From the NCBI RefSeq assembly GCF_029784135.1, contig NC_073746.1:34267378-34331377 (forward strand): a DNA stretch of 64,000 nucleotides. Direction: 5' to 3'. Source of the DNA: Toxorhynchites rutilus septentrionalis. Its lineage: Eukaryota; Arthropoda; Insecta; Diptera; Culicidae. Within the stretch, counting starts at the first letter, position 1; every line of letters begins with the position of its first letter. Shown here piece by piece: positions 54,851-64,000 of the stretch. Under the pieces are notes generated by a model, which saw only the letters and a program-made list of their open reading frames with translations, had not been told where the DNA came from and searched no databases. A program made the translations under genes and the position numbers.

Positions 54851-57810
54851 TATCGATACCTGTAAATGATGTTAAAATGAAGTCTATAATCCAAAGAATG
54901 GTAGGGTTTTGAATATTGAATTATTTATAATATCGAAGTTCAGTAAATTTTGAATGGGACATTTCAAAATGAAGTGTTCGCAATTTGAATTATGTGTAGA
55001 AACTTGATTCATATTCCGAACACTAATTTTAATGAAGATTTCCGCATAAAATATAATTTTATTTCATCCATTGTTTGTAGATTCTTACCATTTTAGGCAC
55101 TTAACTTGAAAACAACAAACAAAATAGAAAATGAACGATGCTTGTTTCTTACGGAATTTGTTAACGCAAACATTCTATCATTGGTTTTTGTGTTTTCATT
55201 ATTCTATTATTTATAACATAAAAGTTTAGCAAATTACCATTTCAAGATGAAGTGTTCGGAGACTGAGACAAAACTGTTCGGACTACGAGACAAAACGGAA
55301 TGCTTTAGTGAATGAAATAATTTGCGCTTCTATTCAATTACCAAAATTGTCGAACTGCCCAAAGTTGTGTTCTACCGCGCTGCTCCATTGAAACCACAAC
55401 TAGTGTAGGCGCAGCATGTAATGTAGCGGCAGTCTTTGCCATGATACCACATTCATGGAACAAGCAATCGAAGAAGATATCGCGGTTGGCACGTTGAACT
55501 CTGCTCAACGGTCATTACTTGGTGCGCGATCTGTTTCATCTCCATCCCGAAAATGCTTTTATGTGGTAGTGCCAGTCGTTTCAATGTTAAAACATCCTCC
55601 CACGTCTGGCGGCCACTTTGTTTCAACCATTGTGCCAGCGGTCAAACGTGAAGGTGGCGGTCAGATGGATGAACTTTGAAACTACTCGCCACATCTGACC
55701 ATGGAGAGAAGAGCATTAATGCAACAGCATTAAATGATTGTTAGTGGCCTTTCATCTACGATCTAATGTGGTACAAAAAGCTTGTTTATCAACCATTTCA
55801 CTCGGGTTTCTGTGTGGAGATCACGCCATAGATACCCTCCGCTTCGTAGCTGCAAAAAAAATCTACGTTAATAAGACTTTCTTGTGACCTTTAGCATGAT
55901 GATCCAATGGAAACCATGACCAGACGGAAATCTGTCGATTTCAATAATCTCGCATAAATCACTTATTGTTCAAAGTCTATATTCAAATGTTGACATGAGA
56001 ACAGATTATTGGATAAAAACAAAAATTCGCTCATACGTACTCATAGTTTGTTCACATGTAAATTTGCCTCATCCCATTGGGGAGAGCGACACAAATCGTG
56101 TAAAAAACACACCAAAACCACATATGGTGGCCACCGTCGATTTGCATATAACGTCAGACGCAGACGGGATTCGAACAATACGGTGAACATCAGTGAGAGT
56201 CGCGAGGAAGCTTCATCTATTTGGAGATTCGCACATTCCAGCGCACGTCTCAGTCTTGAATTTTCGGAATCATCTCGAGCACACCGTTCCGACGGTGGTG
56301 GCGAAGTGGAGGGAGAAAAATTATATGTAAATATTCGTGCTGCCATCCATTTGTGAGAAATGGAAAATTGCTATCCATTCCCCAGCGATATGAGATTAGA
56401 AGGAACCGAGAATATTAGCACCTTTGATCCTTTTCCATTGAATATCGGGCTGGACGTGAGCGGGATAAGAATTGTTGCATTTTTCATTCAATGAGATGGC
56501 TGTTGGCAGTAAACTCTGGTCGTTTCCCTTGGGTTGAGAGCATTTACTGGAATTCATCCAACTCGTGGCCGTTAAATTTCAACAATAACAACAACAACAA
56601 GCCGGAACACAAACAAAACTTACGGAACCTGAGGGATATGTGTCATGTATCGGTTCCATCGTGGGGTCCTATCAACCCCCTGTAGCAGAGCAGCACACGT
56701 ATCCCGCGATTGATCAATATTATTCGAACATGTTTGAGGTCGAAGAAAAACAAACAAACCAACGTAACATGATAAGCACATTCGAAAATTAATTAACCAA
56801 CCTTCGTCGTTGTCGTCATCCTCGTCGTAGCGGAAATGGATATTTTTCCAACCTGTCAGGCAGCTGAACTACATTTCCCTCTGGATATTCAACCCAAAAA
56901 TCGAATGGGAACGGTAGTGTTATGTTTATTAACAATTATTCCAATTAAAATGCAAATTGCGTGTGAACGGATACCGGGGCGGATGTTTGTGAACGGTTTG
57001 ATTTGTTTTGCCCAACGGTGGATGATACACGTGTCCGAAATAAAAATCGTGACATTGTTTTTTGGATAAATATTTGGTAAGTAAACTCGGGACTCGCGTG
57101 GGAGAAAGGGCGTTCGAGACGAGATTACGGTGCGCCTAATCGCGACAAGTTTTGCGTAAAAGCGCTTTAAAATTTGCGGCTAACTTCGACACCGAGAACG
57201 AGAAGCGAAAACAGGTGTTATAGGTTCAACTGGTTTGTTCAAAGTGAACGTATATTTCAATTGTGGCTGGTGGTCAAGCACGGCGAAGAATCGATAGTTT
57301 AGATGATACTGGACAAAAGGCTATTGATATCGCTATTGGTATCGATTTGTCGTATTGTATGTGATTATCGTATTGTGTGTTCAATTCGAGGGCAATAATC
57401 TTTAAGGTGATGCGCTAAACATGGACTTCAACTGTTTTTAATTATGGTTTGAACAAAGGGTGTATGATATATAACACATGACAATCAGATGACAATCTGG
57501 GGATTTGAGAATATTTTTACACTTTGGATTGGTTTCTCATTGAAACGATTTAAGGGGGTATTCCAGTTAGGAGGCACGAATTTCGGACGTTTTTGAGCTC
57601 AAACAAATAAAACAAACAATATTTTTAATATCCATTATTTCATTATTTGTTTCTTCATCTTTCAAGAATATAACAAGAACTAATCGAAAAAAAATATTCC
57701 AAATTAGAACAGTTACGAAGTGAAGGGGTTCAAGGAAAAGGAAAAGTGCCATGGCGTACACGGTTATACTTAAGCCAGCTGTTCGGTGGTTATCGGATTA
57801 AAAAAAAATA
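54851..57810. other. No gene recognised
   Basis: About 3 kb with only short, mutually overlapping frames (e.g. 55455-55679; 56009-56356 against 56041-56346). No recognisable protein domain, RNA gene or shared repeat; candidate host intergenic or intronic DNA. Confidence 0.4.
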
Positions 57811-59150
57811 GTGGGTTATATCTATGATATAACCGCAAGGTTGACGTGGAACTACCTTAGTTTAGAAATCATTCGTTTGTATTGATTAAATTCTTGATTG
57901 AATGAAACAGTTTCCAAATTCAATTGAGTTCAATATATTTGCTCTGTGAGTGAAAAAAATGAACAAATGCCGTGTAAAGTCAATTCATTTATTGTGATTG
58001 ATTGTTCTTCGTTACAAGTAAATTTAATGACGGACCTTTTACGTTTGTTATGATGACTAGAACAAAATATATGTACGGAAGAATTATCAAACGTTTGATG
58101 AACCAGCCTAAGGCTGAAAATCTTTCCAATAAAGACTTTTGTCTTTAAAATTTTAAAATTATCAAACGATTATTTTATTTTACATTTCCCTCTGAAGTTT
58201 ACATCCCAAAAGTGTACATACTTCTCGAATCTCGAATTTGCTTGAAACTGGGAAGTTCATTCGCTTCTAGTGGCTGCACGATTTTCCCAGGTTCCTAAGT
58301 TTAGAAGATCATGTTAGGACAGACATATTCCGCTCTGCACAAAGGCAAGCGAGGACAAAAGTACTCGCAGTTTGCATTTATTTGCAGAGCTGATTTCCCC
58401 AGAAACCTCGGTTTTGAAGTCTGTGTTAGGGAAACACATTTCAATCGGAACAAAAATACCCCCGATTTGTATGAATGCCGATTTCCCCACGCTTCATGGA
58501 TTTGAAGTCTGTGTTAGGGAAACACATTCCAGTCGGAACAAAAATACCCCCGACTTGCATGAATTTGAAATACCGATTTCTCCAGGCACCTTGGTTTAGA
58601 AATCTCTATTAGGGAACACATTTCGGTGGGAACAAAAGCTCCCCCTACTTTCGTGTGTTCTTTTTCTTCTTTTTGGCTTTAAGAGGGTTTAAACTTTTCA
58701 GTTCACTCGCCTCTAGGCTCTTTTGTGTGCTTGCAATGCCGATTTCGCTGCTTGGTTTTAAAGTCTGTGTTAGGGAACATTTTTCGATGAGAACAAAAGT
58801 CCCCCTACTTTCATGTATTTGCAATGCCGATTTCCCCAAGGCTTCTTGGTTTTGATGGCTGTGTTAGGGAAACCGTAAATCGGGCCAATCAAAACGATGC
58901 AGTTAGGGCGTTTAGATAACGCCTAATATTTTACAGTTATTCAATTGTTTATCTAATGAAAAACAACATTTTGTTAGTTGCGATAGATGCGTAGAAATAT
59001 TCCCTATCAAGTGATGCAAACATCTCTCCTATCCAGTACGAAATGTTCGAGCTATAAGCATTCGAAATCTTTCATTTTTTCCTGCATGTTCTGTGTTTAG
59101 GTTTTCATTTTACCCTCCATATATTCCGGTTAGACGTAGTCCCACGTCAA
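57811..59150 (-). repeat. GACGTAG-family element, inverted, full length
   Basis: Starts GTGGGTTATATCTATGATAT with the hairpin, then GGTTGACGTGGAACTACC, and ends GACGTAGTCCCACGTCAA: the inverse of the element at 32233-33660. About four 96-bp units are visible at 58430-58860 (GGAACAAAAATACCCCC and variants). Together with 32233 it defines the full-length form at about 1.34-1.43 kb. Confidence 0.7.
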
Positions 59151-59370
59151 TAAAACAAGCAGATTCTGAATCAGTAAAGATGCCGCTACCGTATGAACCT
59201 CGCAAGCGGCATCTTTACTTGAAATTTTTTATGGAAAAATGGCGGCCGTTTGAGAAAAAAAATTGATTTGTTGCACGTTTTCTATTTCCAATTCCAATTT
59301 TTTTAAATAATTACAAAAAATAATATTGTTTGATTGGTCCATGCGATAGAAATATGTATAATGATTTATT

Positions 59371-60870
59371 CACATCAAAGGGCCTTGCCGGGTAAGGGAG
59401 TAAAAAGTGCCCACAAACAAAATCACTAGCTGTACGGCAAATATTGTATATGATATTGAATAAGAAATTTGAGCGACTTTTTTGAATCCCTATGTGGCAT
59501 AACAGTGTTGCGCGGTACAAAAAAAATTGTTTTTATATTTTCAAAGGGCCTGGCTGGGTACGGGAGTGAAAAGTGCCCTCAAACTAAATCACCAGCTGTA
59601 TGGAAAATATTGTATATTGTACTAAATATGAAATTTTGACAGTAATACCATATATTTGAGTTCTAATATGGTACAACATAGGATCTATACTGAAAAATGT
59701 ACATTTTGGTTTTTTTCACGCCATTCTTAATAGCTTTGAGACAAAAATATGGAAAAAAAATACTGAAAGTACGCCTTGCTAAGGTGTATCGATCAATATT
59801 TTCAAACATTTTTTTCATCAAAAAATCAAATACTGAAAAAATAAAAAAAAAAATTTTTAATTTTAAATTAAATTTTATTTGTTTTTTTATTTTGAGATTC
59901 AGTACTACTCTAGTTTGTATTCAAATTTCTCCCCACGTCTGTTTTAGGTAAATGTGATTTTTTCTGAATTTTTAGAGTGTTTTTCGCGGTACAAAAAAAT
60001 ATATATATATATATTCTCAGGCATTTCGAAATTTTGAAAAACAAATATTACTTTGAGACCCACTTTTGCTCTAATTTTTATTCAAATGCGTTCATATGTG
60101 TTGTTTTTTCCACATGTACCGTAATTTCTTCTTGAAATTTTAAGAGGATTGCGTGAAAAAAAAATTGTTTTTTGACCTTTGGGCATTTTTAATTTATTTT
60201 GAATTTAGAGGCTCAGTACTGCTCTAATATTTATTTAAATTTTGTTTTTTGTATGTCTAAATTTTGTCGGTATATTTAGAGTATTGCGCTGTACAAAGAT
60301 TTTTTTTTTGTATCTTAAAATATATGAGATTATCTTTACATTGGATTTAGATAGTTTACCAAATTCATAGGAGTCAGCAGTTCGATAGAGCTCTGTGAGA
60401 AAAAATAAAGTCCTTGTGGACAGATCATTCGGATTAATAAGATTAGGATTAATTTTTTTTTTATTTTAATCTTACAATTGAAAACCACGAATACAATAAA
60501 ATAATCGTTTTCAAGAAAATAAAAATAATAATGCAGACGATGAGGAAAATTATTTTTGTGTCTCGCAATGCTCTTAAAAATTCAGGAAAAAATTACGCCA
60601 TATGTAAACAAAAAATAACGAAAGGTGCATTTTTAACCATAGATCCTATGTTGTACCATATAAGAACTCAAATATATGGTACTACTGCCAAAATGTTTTA
60701 TATAGTACCTTATACAATATTTGTCATACAGCTAGTGATTTGGTTTGGGGGCATTTTTTACTCCCTTACCCAGCCAGACCCTTGAAAAATATAACAAAAA
60801 TATTTTTTTGTGCTACGCAACACTGAAAAAACTCTGAAAAAAATCCATTTAATTTAATTTTTTGTATTTG
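59371..60870. repeat. LIR-F, best-preserved copy
   Basis: CAGTGTTGCGCGGTAC at 59503 and its inverse GTGCTACGCAACACTG at 60810-60825 bracket arms that pair through GGCTGGGTACGGGAGT against ACTCCCTTACCCAGCC and through ATATTGTATATTGTAC. A second partial left arm (59371-59500) lies outside, so one copy has inserted into or duplicated beside another. No ORF with a transposase signature. Confidence 0.6.
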
Positions 60871-61784
60871 AGCCCATTAGGAATTCCGGCTGTAATAGAG
60901 CCGGATTTCATCGTGTAGATGTGTATCATACCCATGCTTATGGTAAATTACACAATATCGCTTTTCCGGTGTAAGCGTATTTCTTTTGTTTCACTGTTTA
61001 AGTTGTTCAAGTTGATGTGAGGCTACGAATCGTTACGTTATGAATAACAAATAGTCCGATAGTCTGGATTACAATGTCGAAAAATAATGAATTTCCGTGA
61101 TTTTTTTTTTCGGACGATAGGAATAAAGTGAAGTGTTTGGGTATTTTGGTTATTGTTTAAGGTATATTTGAAGATGTATTTTCCTTTTTTTTTTTTTGAG
61201 CGTACGAATAATGATTATGACGCTGTAGACAACTGGATGCGTAGATACTGTCTGAAAATCGGTACCTTGCTGGTTCTGAAACATTTTAAAACTTTAGGAC
61301 AATACTTAAAGCTTTACATAGGTTTTTTTTTATTCGAAAAATTGCCAAAATGGTTAATTTTTTTAAAAATAATTTATTTTTAATGAAAATCGCTGTTTAG
61401 AAGCTCATAGAAAATCGAAAAACGAGATATAAAAAATCGGCTATGTAACGCTTTATATGATTCATTTCTACATGCTGAAAAAAAAGGCAGTCAAATTGAT
61501 CGAGTAGATTCTGAAATATAGATTCCTTAAAAACTTAGTTTCGAGAAAAACGCGTTTAAAAGTTTATACAGCAATACTGTATCCCTTGAGGTGACCTTAT
61601 ACTTTTGGCTGTAACTTTCCAACGAAATCAAATTTAGAAAAATCATTTCAGGACAAAATTTCCGAGGGTACAAGCACATAAATAAAAAAAAACTATTTTT
61701 TCGTCCTTCCAGACCGGGGTCCCCCCTTTAAGTATACATATTGGGTACTTTATTTTTCGATTTTTTTAAAACTTTTTACATATA
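60871..61784. other. No gene recognised
   Basis: AT-rich. A small GC-rich hairpin TCCGGCT...AGCCGGA lies at about 60887-60907. No coding motif. Confidence 0.4.
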
Positions 61785-62038
61785 AGGGGCTTAGAAATGC
61801 AAGGGGTGTAAGTGACTTGATCGATTTCTCTTTATCGACTTTCTCTTTTGACCATAACTTAACTGCAAACAGATTCCCAGCTTATTTGACAATGTGGACG
61901 ATAGGTCAGAACCTCAATTATCGGTTTCTACAGCAAAATCAAATTGGAACGTTTTTGTGCGCTGAGTTATTCACGAAAGAAAAAGTTGATGAAGAGAAAT
62001 CGATCAAATCACTTACACCCCTTGCATTCTAAGCCCCT
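61785..62038. mobile_element. Small MITE, 254 bp, 6-bp target duplication
   Basis: CATATA directly flanks it (61779-61784, 62039-62044). The ends AGGGGCTTAGAAATGCAAGG and, inverted, AGGGGCTTAGAATGCAAGG continue to pair for about 60 bp (GTGTAAGTGA, TTGATCGATTTCTCTT). The superfamily is not assignable from ends alone. The 71-residue frame across it is a by-product. Confidence 0.7.
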
Positions 62039-62044
62039 CATATA

Positions 62045-62298
62045 CATACATAATGTTTTAAAAACATTACATATACATACTACTTAAATTCGCAATTTTT
62101 ATTATCAGACGACCAATTTGAATCACGACTGAAATATTATATGCAAAAAAATTGTTGGGAAATCAATGAACTATTTAGGAAAAAATATATTTAAACACTA
62201 GGTTTACGGACGTTTCTTATATACCTGTCTTAACGAACACACGTCAATTTGACGCGTGAGCGAATACAACACTTAGGAAGCAATGCAATTATATACTA
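62045..62298. other. Unassigned; possible piggyBac-like end
   Basis: A TTAA at 62190-62193 is followed by ACACTAGGTTTACGGACG, which could be a TTAA-targeting element end. No matching partner end was found. Confidence 0.25.
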
Positions 62299-62625
62299 CT
62301 AGCTGACCCGGCAAACTTCGTCCCGCCCTAAATTTATTCCCCCCCCCTCCTCTTAGAAAAGGGGTGGAATGTCTACCCAACGTAGAAAAATTTATTCCCC
62401 CTAAAACCTCTACATGCCAAATTCGGTTCGTTTGCTCGATTAATTCTCGAGTTATACGGAAATTTGTATTCCATTTCTATGGTATCCCCCGCTTAGAGAA
62501 GAAGGAGGAGTGTTTATCCACATAGAATCATTTATTGTACCCTAAAACGTCCACATGCCAAATTTGGAATCGTTTGTTTGATTAATTCTCGTGTTATAAA
62601 GAAATTTGTGTTTCATTTGTAAGGA
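62299..62625 (-). mobile_element. Helitron-like element, truncated copy
   Basis: On the minus strand it ends GCCGGGTCAGCTAG at 62299, followed by T. Two ~150-bp units with C-rich runs remain (62340, 62485). The remainder of the 5' part is missing. Confidence 0.6.
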
Positions 62626-63520
62626 ATGACTTACAAATCTACTGCCAACCAAAACTTTATGCCAAAAATGAAAGACTTATTTGTTATGTATTGTGTGAAT
62701 TGAGTGGGGAAAAGTTGCGCGTCTTTCGAAATCAGCCAGTCAGCCAGCCTCTGCATTGGCTATTGTGTATAAATTGATTCCATATTTCGGATATCATTGT
62801 TGGTACGTAAACGTTTATATCATTCCGTTTTTTATCAAATCGGATAAATCTTTTTCAGTACAATTCTTCATATGTTCTATCGTGCTTTTGGTCATAATCA
62901 AATGAATGACTCCTTACGTTACCTTCCATCACAATTCGTTTCGGGTAGCTAGTAGACCCAGCGATGTCTTTGAAGATTTTGTGAGAATTTAACGACAACT
63001 TGATCCCCCTACTTCAAATTTGGTTCAAGTTGACCCATCGACCACTTTTTCTGAATCACAAAATATATCAAAAAATAATGACGATCTCGTAATACTTATC
63101 TCATTCTCAGATTCAGCATCGGAAAGGATACGCATCCTTTTTATGCGAAGACCTTATTTTCGGATGATTTCTTTTCCACTATCTGATAATTCCCCTGCTT
63201 GCACACTTTCATCAGATTCCAAAATCTCGCTTTCATCATCGTTTTCAATCACTACATTTTCATCCTCTTCAGAGTTAGAGCACTACTCACAAATACTGAC
63301 TATGTTTTGCATAACTTTATTTCCTCTTCTAAATAGACATAATGGCATTTTGACAAAATAGTATAGAGTATAGAGGTTCACAATAATATCACTAATTCAC
63401 AATATATTCTAGTATTTTATTTATCACTACACGAACGGGAAAACTAAAACCTTCAAAATTTATTCGCTGTCTCTAACATCAATCGACATTCTACTTTTCA
63501 TCCTTTCTATTGTTGCTTAG
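62626..63520. other. Unassigned; second-family Helitron-like end and acidic coding remnant
   Basis: CGCTGGGTCTACTAG (minus strand) ends at 62949. Further upstream on that strand, at about 63040-63280, two short frames spell acidic, serine-rich peptides (SEEDENVVIENDDESE, and RILSDAESENEIS in another frame). They could be a degraded exon or transposon ORF. No identification. Confidence 0.35.
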
Positions 63521-63521
63521 T

Positions 63522-63791
63522 GAACCCGTGGCCGAGTGGTTAGCGTCTCACATTATCATGCCGGGTGTTCGGGTTAGATTCCCGTTCTGGCTGGAGGATT
63601 TTTCGTCATAGAAATTTCCTTCGACTTGCACTGTGGTCACGCGTATTCTAGAGCTTGCCCCTCGGAATACATTGAAGGCGTGTTATTTGGCTTAAGAAAT
63701 CTCAACTAAGTATTAATAAATGACGCTAGTTAATGCATTCGTTGAGACGGCAAAAGTTCCACAGAGAACGTTAACGCCATTCAAGAAGAAG
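63522..63791 (+). mobile_element. tRNA-derived SINE (Feilai-like), complete
   Basis: The head GTGGCCGAGTGGTTAGCG, a box-B-like GGTTAGATTCCCG (one change from 10041) and the same body and GAAGAAG tail. A target duplication ATTGTTGCTT flanks it at 63509-63518 and 63792-63801. A second full copy of the family at 10041. Confidence 0.85.
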
Positions 63792-63801
63792 ATTGTTGCT
63801 T

Positions 63802-64000
63802 TCGTCAACAATTATCTATCACTTATTTCATTTGAGATAACGATATCGGATAACGGAGATAACGGATCGAAGTATTTTCGGTACAGTCCTATTCATCAAT
63901 AATAAATGATTACTCAAAATTGAAGAAAATAGACTTCGATCAATGGAGTAAAATTATTACAATAGATACAAGAAAAATGCAAACTGTTTTTGTTACTTTC
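63802..64000. other. No gene recognised
   Basis: AT-rich right edge of the window. Nothing recognised. Confidence 0.4.

Noticed and set aside
55455..56356. Frames of 74-115 residues as small host genes
   Set aside because: Competing frames exist on both strands and there is no motif or codon pattern I can defend.
59503..60825. hAT transposon with CAGTGTTGCG ends
   Set aside because: No 8-bp duplication (TGGCATAA against AAAAAACT), and similarity between copies continues outside CAGTG (a CTGAAAAAAATC block), so CAGTG is probably not the terminus.

Overview
This is eukaryotic, AT-rich, repeat-dense DNA, most likely from a mosquito (Culicidae, Aedes-like). The basis is the resident element set: a DD37E transposon of the ITmD37E group described from mosquitoes, tRNA-derived SINEs with GAA-rich tails resembling Aedes Feilai, an I/R1-type LINE relic, pogo/Tigger-like and mariner elements, and Helitron-like repeats. 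The species is inferred, not proven. I find no convincing intact host protein-coding gene. The one host-gene trace is a decayed histone H2A gene at about 48.36-48.79 kb that still has its 3' stem-loop. The window looks intergenic or intronic and is built largely of nested transposons.

Layout. 0.5-6.5 kb: a long-inverted-repeat (LIR) element with a GACGTAG-family repeat in its left arm and a Helitron-like copy at its centre, followed by an older degenerate LIR. 7.4-14.6 kb: SINEs, LIR-A (CAGCC ends), LIR-B (TAGACG ends) and a truncated Helitron-like copy. 15.6-18.3 kb: dead LINE reverse transcriptase and RNase H, then the C-terminal endonuclease-like domain of a second LINE. 19.0-21.3 kb: LIR-C carrying a pogo MITE, a hAT-like MITE and LIR-D as guests. 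22.8-23.9 kb: a SINE and an internally deleted mariner with a clean DNA-binding-domain ORF. 25.6-31.9 kb: LIR-B, LIR-A, a Helitron-like copy and LIR-D. 32.0-34.5 kb: GACGTAG repeats. 34.67-40.05 kb: a Tigger-like MITE of about 465 bp inflated to 5.4 kb by a Harbinger-like element (holding a dead mariner) and by a complete pogo element with an intact 518-residue transposase. 42.1-49.2 kb: GACGTAG repeats, a nearly intact DD37E transposon and the H2A pseudogene. 51.8-52.4 kb: about 98 copies of a 7-bp tandem repeat. 53.6-63.8 kb: Helitron-like copies, a GACGTAG repeat, LIR-F, a small MITE and a SINE.

The genes do not form a pathway. Coding content is transposases and reverse transcriptase in various states of decay. 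The most unusual pattern is the GACGTAG family: its ends are constant (a GACGTAG/CTACGTC palindrome at one side, a TCCTACGTCA block and hairpin at the other), it lies next to T-runs, and its interiors differ from copy to copy. One copy encloses the histone H2A pseudogene and a TATA-type promoter; another encloses a CCAAT/TATA/TCAGT promoter. Family names (LIR-A to LIR-F, GACGTAG) are labels made for this report. Repeat boundaries were read by eye and are approximate unless a target-site duplication is stated.
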